Shown here piece by piece: positions 1 to 11,622 of a stretch of DNA of 64,000 nucleotides; position 1 is the first letter of the stretch; each line of letters opens with the position of its first letter. The stretch is from Thereva unica. Taxonomy: Eukaryota > Arthropoda > Insecta > Diptera > Therevidae. The notes under the pieces are model-generated. The model saw only the letters and a list, made by a program, of their open reading frames with translations. It was not told the DNA's origin and ran no database searches. The translations under genes and the position numbers were made by a program. The stretch covers positions 96,521,813 through 96,585,812 of the forward strand of contig OX465283.1 in NCBI GenBank assembly GCA_949987705.1, written 5' to 3'.

Positions 1-836
1 ACAACTTGTATGTATGTAGTACAGTAAATATTGAACAACAATATGTCTCAAATTCACAGGTATCTAACGTAGGAAAAAGGCTCCGTTATTTAAAAAAATG
101 TCTTCGCTGTTGACGGTCGTACGGTTAATTTATTTTATTTTGAAATTAGTAAAAAGAATATAAACTTTTATTAAATAGTAGTTTAGAGTCGAAAAATAAT
201 GAAATAAAAAACTTGCAGTACAAAAACTTGTCTTTTTTACGGTGGAGTTTTTTGTACATAAAATTAAAAAACTCCAATTTTAACTTATAGTGCATGATAG
301 TCCAACTTTTAACGAAGAAAAAGAGCTTCGAAAAAATGTCCTACGAGGTCGAGGAGCTATAGACGAAGGATTTTACGAAAACGCATAAATCGAAATTTCA
401 CCCATATTTTGCAAAATTTCGAGCCAAAAAAATAATGAGTTTTCAGATTGCCAAAAGCAACATTTTTACCAAATAAAAAGTTTCTAGGTCGCATCAATAA
501 AAAGAAAAAAATAAATGAAAAAGAAGCGATTTTTAGCGGTATTTTTCTCCATGTATAAGACACTAACCAATATTTTGTACACATCAATTGAAAGATAATT
601 TTAAGACGTATAACTTTCTAATTTAACTTTTTCGGATCCGAGCTCAACTTTTTGTTTTATTGGCGAAAAACCGGTTTTTTGACTTTTGCGAATTTTTTAG
701 GTTAAGTTCGCCAATGCAGTTCCGTAAAAAAAACGCTATCATTCTTCAAATTAAGTGTTCTACACGCCCATATTTTTTTTCCTGTCGTTCAATTGTCTGG
801 AGAATTTCCGTAGATTGATTGGACTGCTCACAATTT
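1..836. repeat. Truncated arm of a foldback element (copy of 10231-11720)
   Basis: This stretch repeats, in the same orientation, the right half of the foldback element found at about 7536-12074: the text from position 1 matches 10231 onward, and it occurs inverted at about 8570-9260. The copy here lacks the insertion that the second copy carries at about 11030-11622, so it shows the uninterrupted arm. It diverges from the second copy just after position 829, shortly before the next element begins. No coding sequence was recognised in it. Confidence 0.8.
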
Positions 837-995
837 TGTATGGCATACCGTTTATACGTAAAATGAGTTTATCCCCAAATCCCAAATAAAATAAAGTATA
901 GTATAAATCGGCATATTGTTATATTAAAATAATTTTGAATTATTATGCCGATTTATACGGGATTTGGGGATAAACTCATTTTACGTATAAACGGT

Positions 996-2869
996 CATCA
1001 TCATCAGGAGCTCCACAGCCTATTGTTGGCCTTGGCTTCCTCCAGCATTTGCCTCCATGATTCTCGATCTCTGGCCCGACTTCTCCAGTTTCTTATGCCC
1101 AACTGTCTCAAGTCATCCTCGACGTCATCTATGTATCTTTTCTTAGGACGACCTGGTCTCCGTTTTCCTGGTGGAGCTTTCTCCAGCACTATCTTTGTCG
1201 GGTTTCGTTCTCCACCTCGTTGTACATGACCAATCCATCGTAGTCTGTTTATTTTGATCACTTTAACAACATTTGGAATCTTGCTGATTTCATACAACTC
1301 TCAGTTGTATCTTCTTCTCCAAACGCCCTCAACCTGTATTCCTTTGTAGATCGAACGAAGGATTTTCCTTTCGAATCTTCATACCAATGCTTCGTCTGCG
1401 TTTTTCAATGTCGACACTTCCGAACCATATAGTAGGACAGGCCTTATTAGTGTTGTGTAAAGTGGCAATTTTGTCTTCCTTGAAATATTTCTAGACGTCA
1501 GGTGCTTGCGTAGACCAAAGTAGCATTTATTAGCCAGTGCTATTCGTCTTCTGATTTCGGCCGATGTGTCATTTCCTTTCGTTATAATCGTGCCTAGATA
1601 TACGAATTCATCCACTGCTTCGATGTTGTAGGTGTCGATCGTTATATTTTGTCTGCTACTTCTGGTGTTTTTTGTGCACATATACTTTGTTTTGTGCTCA
1701 TTTATTTCCAACCCGACTTTTTTTGCGGCTTGCTCAAGTGCTACAAAGGCCTCCTTCATGCTCTCAAATGATCTTCCAAGGATAGCAATATCGTCGGCAA
1801 AGGCTAGTATTTGCACTGACCTGTCAAAGATACACCCTGATGTGTTAATCGATGCATCTCTTACTGCTTTTTCTAGGGCTACGTTGAATAACAAGCAGGA
1901 GAGTGCGTCACCTTGCCTTAATCCTCTATTTGTTCCGAGGGGTGGGGATAATTCACCATCAATTCTGACTTTACACCTTGCATCTTTCATCGAGATTTTT
2001 GTCAGCTCTACAAGGTGTTTTGATATTCCGAGCTGCTCCATAGCATCAAATAACTCCTTGCGGTTCACACTATAAGTAAGCATATCTGTAGTCGATGAAT
2101 AACATGTGGATGTTTATGTTAAATTCAACGGCCTTTCTAGGGTTTCTTTGAGTACAAATAACTGGTCTGTTGTGGATCTTCCAGGACGAAACCCGCATTG
2201 AAACTCTCCTAGTATTCTTTCCACGTATGGTTGTAGTCTATTATAGAGTACACGTGAGAACACTTTGTCTGTTGTATTCAATAGCGTTATTCCTCTTTAG
2301 TTGCTGCAAGATAGAGGGTCTCCTTTTTTGTGTAAAGGACACACTATGCCCTCGTTCCACTCATCAGGAATTTCTTTCCGTCTCCAGATTTCCACTATTA
2401 CTTCATGCAGTTTTTGGATAGTTTCCTCTACGCTTTGCTTAATGAGTTCAGTAGGTATGTTGTCAGATCCTGCTGCCTTATTATATTTCAATGTTCGCAA
2501 TGCTTGGTGTGCTTCTTCTATGGTAGGGGCTGCTGTGCTATCATCCTCATTGTCCGGATTCATGTTCTGTACGTTTGGGATACCACTGTGCTCCTGCTCT
2601 GGGGTCATTAATAGCTCCTCGAAATGCCAATATTTCGTCATGATTGCTTAATATCTCCCCAGTTTTATTTTTGCACATTGTCGCTCTAGGCTTAAATTCT
2701 TTCCTTTGTTGGTTTATGCTTTTGTAGAAGTTTCTTGCATCATTTAGGTTTGCTGATTCTTCTAATTTTTTCATTTGCTCTTCCCAATAAAGCCTTTGTT
2801 TCGCTTTGTGCAATCTCTTCTCAGCTCGCCTCTTTTCCTTGTACTCCTCTTCAGAGTTTCTTGTTCTGT
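996..2869 (-). mobile_element. RTE-type LINE, 5'-truncated, with 11-bp target duplication
   Basis: This is a minus-strand non-LTR retrotransposon. The 11-bp duplication GTATAAACGGT is seen at 985-995 and 2870-2880, and the 3' end (996-1006) is a short TGA-type repeat, the kind of tail RTE elements carry instead of poly(A). It contains reverse-transcriptase and C-terminal-domain reading frames but no endonuclease domain, so it is 5' truncated. Insertion took place inside the small palindromic MITE at 841-2886. Confidence 0.85.
1004..2813 (-). pseudogene. RTE reverse transcriptase, broken reading frame
   Basis: Three minus-strand pieces read in order. About 2813-2297 is the RT start, with KAAGSDNIPTELIK, the fingers region. 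At 2083-1379 is the palm, with RQGDALSCLLFN and the catalytic LAFADDIAIL, followed by the thumb ending in LLYGSEV. At 1297-1004 is the C-terminal domain with LRWIGHVQRG, a GRPKKR stretch and a W..ARDRESWR block, as found at the end of RTE-clade proteins. The frame changes between the pieces, so no intact protein can be made. In an intact relative it would copy its own RNA into DNA at a nicked target. Confidence 0.85.
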
Positions 2870-2889
2870 GTATAAACGGTATGCCATAG

Positions 2890-4204
2890 CCTTCTATATA
2901 TACAAGCCATGCAAACGCTTTTGCATGTAGTAGTACTTTGACCGGGTCTCTTAAACGTCAAAGTTTGTTCGGTGGTGAAATACGTGTCGCCGCGCATAAA
3001 AATTTGTTAAATTTGCAGTTGAAAAAGCATTAAATATATATTAAAGTTAATAAAATCGCGCGTGAATTAGTGCTCCAGTGTTTTAATAGAAAAAATTAAA
3101 AAAAAGTGAATGATTAAGTGCATTTTAAGAGTGATAAATGATAAGGTGGCCATTTTTGTTTACATTCGTGGTGGTTTTTTGAGTTAATTTAGCGAAAAAA
3201 TGTTGAATTTGTGTCGTAATGATTTAAAAATGAATTTAAAGTGATTAAAGAGTGTCATAGAATAATTTTTAAATACATAAGTGCAGAAAAATGTGTAGGG
3301 GAAAGCCAAAAAGTAATTGCTATTCATATTGTGTATACTTATGTTTTTAATAGCTATTCCATAATAATTTCAAATCACTTGAAATTCACTTTTAATTGTG
3401 TACTTATATTTTAATAGCTATTCCATGATAATTTTAAACCACTTTAAATTCATTTTTAATTCATTACGACACAAATCCCAACATTTTTTCGCTAAATTAA
3501 CTCAAAAACCACCGCGAATGTAAACAAAAATGGTCACCTTATCAATCAACACTCTTAAAATACACTTAATCACTCACTTCCCTCAGATCACTAAATAACT
3601 AATCACTGGTAATCCACGCCCGATTTTATGCACTATTTAATACTTATAATTTACAATTTTATTATATAAAAAATAAAGCAAAGTTTAAAAACAAGTGTTG
3701 AAATTGTAAAGTATAAGTATTAAATATTCATTAAAGTGCATAAAATCGCGCGTGGATAACCAGTGATAAGTGCCTTAGTGTTTTAATTTAAAAAATAAAA
3801 AAAAAAACGGAATGATACTGAAAATACATTTATTAAGAGTGTTAATTGATAAGGTGAAATTCATTTTTAAATCATTACGACACAAATTCAACATTTTTTC
3901 GCTAAATTAACTCAAAAAACCACCACGAATGTAAACAAAAATGGCCACCTTATCATTTATCACTCTTAAAATGCACTTAATCATTCACTTTTTTTTAATT
4001 TTTTCTATTAAAACACTGGAGCACTAATTCACGCGCGATTTTATTAACTTTAATATATATTTAATGCTTTTTCAACTGCAAATTTAACAAATTTTTATGC
4101 GCGGCGACACGTATTTCACCACCGAACAAACTTTGACGTTTAAGAGACCCGGTCAAAGTACTACTACATGCAAAAGCGTTTGCATGGCTTGTATATATAG
4201 AAGG
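2890..4204. mobile_element. Foldback element with long inverted arms
   Basis: The left end CCTTCTATATATACAAGCC (from 2890) is answered by its reverse complement at the right end (to 4204). The inverted match runs about 340 bp inward on each side (2890-3230 against 3860-4204). A third, diverged copy of the inner arm sits at about 3440-3600, so the middle is itself built from repeated arm sequence. There is no reading frame of note. A clear target duplication was not found, so the exact ends and the superfamily are open. Confidence 0.75.
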
Positions 4205-4205
4205 T

Positions 4206-4510
4206 TATGACCCAGCTCATTATATATATTGAACTGTTACTTGTTTTCTGTACTATCGGATAAGAAAAATTGTTAGTCAGTCGCTTTGTAACTGCTGAAC
4301 TCGAAATAAACGTGTAAGCGCCGATCGATAGTTTTATTTGTTAAAACCCTGCTGTACCCTCGTCCTGTGCGAGAAAAGGTGTTAATCGTTCTAAGACGAT
4401 ATTCGGTACCTTAATCATTCTTAAGCTCGTCCTGTTGCGAGTCTAATTTCTGGGGGATCGTCCAGCGCGATCCGCATACTTTCAGAAACATTCGATATAA
4501 CTAATATGTT
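4206..4510 (+). repeat. Possible LTR fragment and leader of a gypsy-type element
   Basis: The stretch looks like the 3' part of an insect LTR read on the plus strand: an AATAAA signal near 4305, then CCTCGTCCTGTGCGAG and, at about 4451-4470, TGGGGGATCGTCC. The last resembles the TGGGGGCTCGTCC that often follows the primer site in gypsy and Bel elements. No second LTR copy is in the window, so this is a low-confidence reading. Confidence 0.3.
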
Positions 4511-4572
4511 CCAAACAATTTTTTTAGACCGGAAACATTTCCATATGTTTTCTTATCTGACTCCACTATATG

Positions 4573-5038
4573 TTATTTTTCAGTTTTTTTAGTTAAAGCC
4601 TTCGATACTTTTACTTTTATCGTTCTCTTGCGCATTGCTTCCCTTATCCTAAATATTACAAACCGCCACTGTTTGTCAGTAGAGTGAATAGCTTCTTCGT
4701 AAGTTGAAGGCTCGTCAACTATTGAAAACATTGCTTCTGCCATAGTTACCTCACTTACATTAATGCGAGAACTCATCACATTCGTCTCCACAATCACCAA
4801 CTGGTTTCCTAATTTTAGTTCGATCCCTAAGCCGGCTTTCTAAAATATTTCCATTATCTAATGAACACCAACCAGACGTTATTGGTCTTTCCCCATGGAT
4901 TTCTTCATCTGTGTGGTTTCTATTTTGTTCGGTAAGATTTTGTTCATCAAAATTTTGTTCATCTTGATTACTGAACAATATACCAATAATATTATTTTGA
5001 TTTGAATTATTTTTCTCATTGTCCTTGTTTTCCAGCAC
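4573..5038 (-). pseudogene. Copia linker before RT, truncated
   Basis: Two minus-strand frames (5038-4760 and 4800-4573) read an asparagine-rich linker and then PSTYEEAIHSTDKQW, the usual entry into Copia reverse transcriptase. After KQW the expected RT sequence is missing and an unrelated lysine-rich tail follows to a stop at 4573. The element is therefore truncated at the start of RT, probably by a deletion. Confidence 0.65.
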
Positions 5039-5236
5039 TTCAAAAAAATCTTTTTCGATAAACCTGACATCCCTGGCTATCTCAATTTTTCTTGTTTTAG
5101 GATCCCAAACGCGATAGCCTTTAACATTCTCATCGTACTCGACAAAAGTACATTTCGTTGCTTTTGCATCAAGTTTTTGCCTTTTTTGCTTTCATCCCGG
5201 ATCCCGAAAACTCTTAGATGATGAATGTTGGGAATC

Positions 5237-5965
5237 TTATTGTGCCATAAACTCATATGTTGTTTTCTGCAATATACTGCTGGTGCCAGTTATGTTTAAG
5301 ATGTAAACTGCGGTATTAGCAGCCTCTGCCCAAAACTTCAGTTCTATGCCCTTGGCGTATAACATCGACCTTGCTGCTTCAACCACTGTACGGTTTTTTC
5401 GTTCAACAGATCCATTCTGTTCTGGAGTATATGGTACAGTACGTTGATGACAGATTCCATGTGACTCCAATAACTTTTCCATTTTGGCATTTATGAACTC
5501 CTTACCATTATCTGTTCGTAAAATCTTGATCTTGTGACCATGATGATTTTTAACAAAATTAATAAATGCTTTTATTTTCTCAAAAACTTCTGATTTGTTT
5601 TTAATAACATAAATAGTACGAAAATGCGAAGTTATCTTTAATAAGTAAAAATATCTATTTCCACCAATGGATTCAGTTTGCATTGGACCACAAACATCAG
5701 CATGAATTATTTCGCTGCATGTATTAGTCTTCATTGCACTGGTTTTATATGGGTCTCTGTGTTGTTTCCCCATTAAGCATCCTTCACACATGAAGTCTTC
5801 ATATACAAACTCAATATTATGTTCCTTTAAAAACGTTCGAACGTAACTTAAATTTTGGTGCCCAAGTTTTTCGTGCCAACTTTTCAATGTGTTGCACTTT
5901 TCTGCCATGTTTACTGCAATTGAATTTGTTTGAACTTTGAATTCCCATTGCCACAACGACATCAC
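5237..5965 (-). pseudogene. Copia integrase, mostly open frame
   Basis: This open stretch of 242 codons begins in the GAG-pre-integrase zinc motif (WHEKLGHQNLSYV, then CEGCLMGKQH, an H-H-C-C pattern). It continues with the catalytic core: the first aspartate in HADVCGPM, the second in LRTDNGKEF and the glutamate in TPEQNGSVERKNR. It stops at 5237, with a likely continuation in another frame. In a live element it joins the cDNA to host DNA. The rest of pol, including RT, is not found downstream. Confidence 0.85.
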
Positions 5966-5989
5966 CTCGCTTTAGTTCACACTTTCTTT

Positions 5990-6316
5990 TATCTGAAGCT
6001 AGGGTAAAACCTTTATCTAGAACTCTAGCTCCAGAAAATAAATTTCTCTCCTAGTCTGGAACGTATAGCACTTCCGTTAGGACTTTTTCGCTCCACTTCT
6101 TCCCATTAAAAACAAGTAAATTAATTATTCCACATAACGGTGCCTTTAGTATTCCACCGTTTGCTATTTTTACTTTCTTTTGATGGATTTAGCTGACGAA
6201 TATCCTGAAACCAATCTAACTTGTGGCTCATGTGGTCACTTGCACCGGTATCCAGCAGCCAATGATCTGCATTCGATCCGTCTTCCGAACACATAAAAGC
6301 TTCCCTATCAGATTTG
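5990..6316 (-). pseudogene. Copia protease region, broken
   Basis: On the minus strand at about 6265-6230 the text reads WLLDTGASDHMS, the aspartic-protease active site of Copia elements, preceded by an acidic stretch. Downstream several stops and shifts interrupt it before the integrase. The protease would cut the polyprotein into gag, integrase and RT. Too short and broken to be listed as an intact gene. Confidence 0.75.
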
Positions 6317-6543
6317 TTAGCTGTTGGTATTTATTTTCGCATTTATTTGGGGGCAATCCCGTTTAAAATGCCCTTGCTTATGACACAAAAAACATTTATA
6401 CATATATTTTCTTGTCAGTCCTGTCCGCTTTACTCGTAGATTCCCACGCACTTGCAAAGGCATTATATTCTTCAGGTAGCGCCATGATAATTTTTGCAAT
6501 TATCATTTCATCAGAAATTAACTGCCCCAAGGATTTCACACTA
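6317..6543 (-). pseudogene. Copia gag, C-terminal part with zinc knuckle
   Basis: This is the continuation of gag after the Tc1 insertion: removing the insertion and one TA restores a plausible run through SVKSLGQLISDEM and IIMALPEEY, as in Copia gag proteins. Further on is the nucleic-acid-binding zinc knuckle CFLCHKQGHFKRDC (about 6395-6350). The frame shifts once between the first half and the knuckle. The clean restoration is strong evidence for the order of insertions. Confidence 0.8.
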
Positions 6544-6782
6544 TACACTGAAGAGCAAAAGTGTGTCAATAATCAGTATTTTAGAGTTAGGGGCCATTTA
6601 GAGGGAATTCTAGGGTATACTTCCATACAACCAAATGCAAAAACATTTTCTCTAATGTTTCAGCAAGTTTTTCTTAAAAGAAACTGTAGCAAAATATTCA
6701 GCCGTTTAAAAGATATTTAAGAAATAAAAAACTTCCTTCATTGGAACAGTTTTGCACCCGACTATTTTGTAGGCATTGCCGA

Positions 6783-7530
6783 TTAAATTTCAATATTCAG
6801 TCTAAAGCCCCTGGACTTTTTTAAAGTTTTTAATCTCTTCTCCATACTGGTGTATAAATTCTCTACATTATGGGGAGAGATACTCTCCCATTCGTCTTGC
6901 ACCCGCTCCCACAGTTCGCCCATTCCTTTCGGCGGCTCCGCATAGTTTACGAGCCTACTTTTTAGCAAAGCCCTCAAATTTTCTATGGGGTTCGTGTCTG
7001 AACTTTGGGGAGGACATTCCAATAAGCCGAATCTTTGACCTCGAAGCCACTCTTGAACAAATTTTGCAGTGTGCTTGGGGTCGTTGTCTTGTTGGAATAT
7101 TGCATGCCGTTCGTTTACTTTTGAGAGAGACATGGCTTTTGGCAAATTGGTTTTCAAAATGTCTAAATATTTCATTTTATCCATTTTGCCTTCTATTTTG
7201 ACAATTGGTCTAGCGCCATTCGGTATAATACACCCACACACCATTATGGAACCACCGCCGAATTGACATGTTTCTTTGACTCTTTCAGGTTGATGAGCAC
7301 TGGGATTTTTGCTCCAGTACCAAGAGCGACCATCACTATTAAATCTGTTGATTTTTGTCTCATCTGACCATATAATCTAGCAATATTCATAAAATAAGAC
7401 ATAACCTAAAAAACAAATAATTTTTGTACCTTGTAGAAGACTGGAATTCGGTGGTCCAATCTATAAATCTATTTACAAACTCCTTCCTTTTGTTTATATT
7501 TTTTTAGATAGTGCTAGCTTATTCTTTTTG
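6783..7530 (-). pseudogene. Tc1 transposase, catalytic half
   Basis: The minus strand reads, from about 7530, lysine-rich text with NKRKEFVNRFIDW. Then comes IIWSDETKINRF with the first catalytic aspartate, FNSDGRSWYW, GGSMVCGCI, and QQDNDPKHTA with the second aspartate. The region of the third acidic residue reads LECPPQSSDTNPIENL. The last 153 codons (7244-6783) are open. About 60 bp with intron-like ends (GT near 7429, AG near 7374) interrupts the frame before IIWSDE. It is either a small insertion or an intron. Confidence 0.85.
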
Positions 7531-7758
7531 ACATGAATATGTCTTATCCCTGGGGTCTATTTGAAAGAATGTGCGGAGACGAAAATCGTTACCATGACTA
7601 ATTACTGTTTGGTATACTTTTAGGATAAATTTTAGAAGCAAATTAAATTTATATTTAATTCTGCATACTTTTAGGTGAAAATAAAAGCTTTCTTAAGGTT
7701 AGAAAATTTTCGAGACATTTCTTTTGACATGAATATTTGTCGTTTTGATTAATTATAA

Positions 7759-8025
7759 TTAGCTTTGTTCCAGAACTCGAATGTGGGATCCCGCGGGACA
7801 AAATTTTTCCCAATTTGTGTTTCTTTACTTTCTCATGCAAGAAAAAGCGGGGAAATTTTCACTTCCCCTCATGCAGGAATTAGCCGGAGGTTTTCGGTCC
7901 TGCGATTTCTTGCAAGAATTTTTGACAAAACTTTACTTTCTGAATTTTTGACAAAATTATCCCCACCATTGAAGTAAGTTTCTGCCCAACAAGTTTTTGC
8001 AGGAAAAGTACTGGAACAAAGCTAT
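7759..8025. mobile_element. MITE with AGCTTTGTTCCAG ends
   Basis: The left end TAGCTTTGTTCCAGAACT near 7759 is answered by AGTACTGGAACAAAGCTA near 8008-8025, with AT-rich DNA on both sides. The interior repeats TTTTTGACAAAA and has a small inverted pair around AAATTTTCACTTCCCC. TA duplication is likely but the flanks are too AT-rich to be sure. It lies in the disturbed left end of the foldback element. It is non-coding. Confidence 0.65.
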
Positions 8026-11000
8026 AGTTTTTAATTATTAATATGAATATTTATATTTTTCAAAATATAAATTAAATTCTAAAAGTATAAATTATGAAAA
8101 TAATTTAATATTATGTGAACTTTCATAATTTAAATTAAAAAAAAAATACTCTACTGTGCCATCGAGAAGCCATGGCACTCCCGTATTTTGAATATGTCTT
8201 ATCCCTGGGGTCTATTTGCTTATTGTTCTTATTGGAAATCACCTTCTTGTTCTTATTGGAGGGGGTCGAAAGGAATGCACACAACAATAATCTGGCTCGC
8301 TTCAATACATACCCTTCAACCACCTTATCCTTTTCCACAATGTAACAGAATACAAACACACGAAACGAAATCGTTCAAAATAAAAAAATTTTACTTTTGC
8401 AAAAATTCTAAACGCACCGCGGCCGCACCACACTCAATCCGCAAACTGCGTAGTAAGAAAATTCCCTGATATCGATTCTGATTCCGCCCGCTTCGAAAAC
8501 ACAAAAATATCGCGCGACGGACGACTCAAGCACATAGTCCAATCAATCTACGGAATCACCATGTTAATTTCCAGACAATTGAAGGCAGGAAAAAAAATGT
8601 GGGCGTGTAGAACACTTAATTTGAAGAATGATAGCGTTTTTTTTTACGGAACTGCATTGGCGAACTTAACCTAAAAAATTCGCAAAAGTCAAAAAACCGG
8701 TTTTTCGCCAATAAAACAAAAAGTTGAGCTCGGATCCGAAAAAGTTAAATTATAAAGTTATAGGTATTAAAATTATCTTTCAATGATGTGGTACAAAATA
8801 TTGGTTAGTGTCTTATACATGGAGAAAAATGCTAAAACCCGCTAAAAATCGCTTCTTTTTCTTTTATTTTTTTCTTTTTATTGATGCGACCTAGAAACTT
8901 TTTATTTCGTAAAAATGTTGCTTTTGGCAATCTGAAGACTTATTATTTTTTTTTGGCTCGAAATTTTGCAAAATATGGGTGAAATTTCGATTTATGTAAA
9001 AAAAGCGTTTTCGTAAAATCCTTCGTCTACAGCTCCTCGACCTCGTAGGACATTTTTTCGAAGCTCTTTTTCTTCGTTAAGAGTTGGACTATCATGCACT
9101 ATAAGTTAAAATTGGAGTTTTTCAATTTTATGTACAAAAAACTCCACCGCAAAAAAGACAAGTTTTTTTGCCGCAAAAAAGACAAGTTTTTGTACTGCAA
9201 GTTTTTTATTTCATTATTTTTCGACTCTACACTACTATTTAATAAAAGTTTATATTCTGTTTAGAGAAAAAATAGGTAATTTGGTCATACATTATATAAA
9301 TGTATATTGAATCTAATATCTCACACTTTTATAGGAATAATTTGTTTTTGGTTGATCTACATGAAAAGTAGTTGAAGAGTTGCATGTTGTACTTTGAAGA
9401 GTTGGGTTTATTTAAATGGTTTAACGTTGGTGGTTTTTAGAGAATAAATAGGTAATTTGGTCATACATTATATAAATGATAATAAAAGTTGGTTTTTGGC
9501 ATGACTTTTTCCATCTATAAAAAATTGTTTCATTTTTCAATTATTCTCGAAAAATTTTGTTATTGCAGACTTCTAGAGTTAAATTAAAAAAAGCTATAGA
9601 AAATGGCCCTCGAATTTCGAGTCCTTGATGCGGCTATTTGCATTAATTTTAAATATTTTAACGTTCAGGCAATTTTGGTCATAGTTCAAATAAATGTATT
9701 TTGAATCTAATGACTCCAACTTTTATAGGAAAAGTTGGTTTTTAATTATTGGTTGATAAAAGTTGAATTTAGAAGCTTTGAAATGATTTTAAATATTTAA
9801 ACGTTAGCTGCAGCAAGGCGCACCGGGTCCTAGCTATCCAAAATACAGAAAATAAGCAGTTCATTGCGACACTGCATCAGTGTATGAAAATTCATATCTC
9901 GAAAAATGATATGTCAATGGATGGTTTTTATTGTCGCGATCAACATGTCAGATCCCTAATAGTTTCACAATTTGTTATTTGGAATCAAAAATACCAAAAA
10001 ATTGCCTTTTTCAAACTCCCTTACGGTATATTAAAATGCTTCACCTGATTACTACTATTGGCTTGTGGGTGCAGCATAGGCGCCCCGGGTCCCAGCTAGT
10101 TTATATAATAAAAATTGATTCGAACAACCAGAAATTACTACAGCGCGAAAAGTTAGAAGTGGCCGCTCACCAAGTAAACATTCTACGTAAAAGATGAAAT
10201 TGCACATGATCCGTGCTGTTGAGACGTCAATAACAACTTGTATGTATGTAGTACAGTAAATATTGAACAACAATATGTCTCAAATTCACAGGTATTTAAC
10301 AAAGCAAAAAGGCTCCGTTATTTAAAAAAATGTCTTCGCTGTTGACGGTCGTACGGTTAATTTATTTTATTTTGAAATTAGTAAAAAGAATATAAACTTT
10401 TATTAAATAGTAGTTTAGAGTCGAAAAATAATGAAATAAAAAACTTGCAGTACAAAAACTTCGTCTTTTTTGCGGCAAAAAAACTTGTCTTTTTTGCGGC
10501 AAAAAAACTTGTCTTTTTTGCGGTGGAGTTTTTTGTACATAAAATTGAAAAACTCCAATTTTAACTTATAGTGCATGATAGTCCAACTCTTAACGAAGAA
10601 AAAGAGCTTCGAAAAAATGTCCTACGAGGTCGAGGAGCTGTAGACGAAGGATTTTACGAAAACGCTTTTTTTTACATAAATCGAAATTTCACCCATATTT
10701 TGCAAAATTTCGAGCCAAAAAAAATAATTAGTCTTCAGATTGCCAAAAGCAACATTTTTACCAAATAAAAAGTTTCTACGTCGCATCAATAAAAAGAAAA
10801 AAAGAAAAGAAAAGGAAGCGATTTTTAGCGGTTTTTAGCATTTTTCTCCATGTATAAGACACTAACCAATATTTTGTACCACACCAATTGAAAGATAATT
10901 TTAATACCTATAACTTTATAATTTAACTTTTTCGGATCCGAGCTCAACTTTTTGTTTTATTGGCGAAAAACCGGTTTTTTGACTTTTGCGAATTTTTTAG

Positions 11001-11029
11001 GTTAAGTTCGCCAATGCAGTTCCGTAAAA

Positions 11030-11622
11030 AATAAAAAAAATAAAAAAAATTTTAAGAAACTCTTTTCTTTACCTTAATATATTGATCAGTTGTGAACACA
11101 AAATTAATATAAATACTAAAAAAATCGACTAAAAGGTAAAAAATAAGAAGATTTTAAACAATATAAACTTTTAAATCAAAATGGAAAAAATCTCACACAT
11201 TCCTTAAAGAAAAGCGTGGGGCGCCCATACCAACCATATCGAACGAGTGGCTTGTAAAGAAAAATGTAATCCATCATATTTTTTTGGCCGCCATTTTTAA
11301 TTTGGAACTATAATTTTCGTGTGTTTTCGTCGGAAATACACATGTCTGTTAATTTTTACCAATTTTTATTGAAGGGAGATGAATTTTAAGACTCTACATT
11401 GAGTAGAACGAATAATTCCAAGCATTTTTTATTAAAAATCGTTTTTTGTTACTCAACAACAAAATCAACAACAAAAAATGTAACAAAATGTCATATTCGT
11501 GTATTGTCATCGGGAATATGTATGCCTGCAAAGTTTCATCCATTTGCATTGAGTAAAAGGCGGTTAAATTAACGTTACAAGATTTGATGCTCCGAAGTGA
11601 AAGTAAAGAAAAGAGTTTAAAA
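11030..11622. mobile_element. Insertion in foldback arm with short TIRs
   Basis: The left arm of the foldback (8655-8660) and the other copy (727-733) run straight from GTTCCGTAAAAA into AACGCTATCATTC. Here 0.6 kb intervenes, so this is an insertion. Its ends read AAACTCTTTTCTTTAC (about 11058) and GTAAAGAAAAGAGTTT (about 11604-11619), a 16-bp inverted pair. It has no coding frame. The superfamily is not known. Confidence 0.7.

Larger units (their letters stand above)
841..2886. mobile_element. Palindromic MITE with TA duplication, split by an RTE insertion
   Basis: The half at 841-995 is nearly a palindrome: the opening TGGCATACCGTTTATACG is answered by its reverse complement, ending in ATGCCA at 2881-2886 once the RTE insertion (996-2869) is removed. 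TA at 839-840 and TA at 2887-2888 flank the restored element, as expected for Tc1/mariner-type insertion. The restored length is about 150 bp, far too short to code for a transposase, so this is a non-autonomous element. Confidence 0.75.

Noticed and set aside
1632..2075. Plus-strand open frame of 147 codons
   Set aside because: Shadow of the RTE reverse transcriptase on the other strand.
4203..4218. Primer-site-like GGTTATGACCCAGC on the plus strand
   Set aside because: Only a partial match to the initiator tRNA pattern, with no LTR before it.
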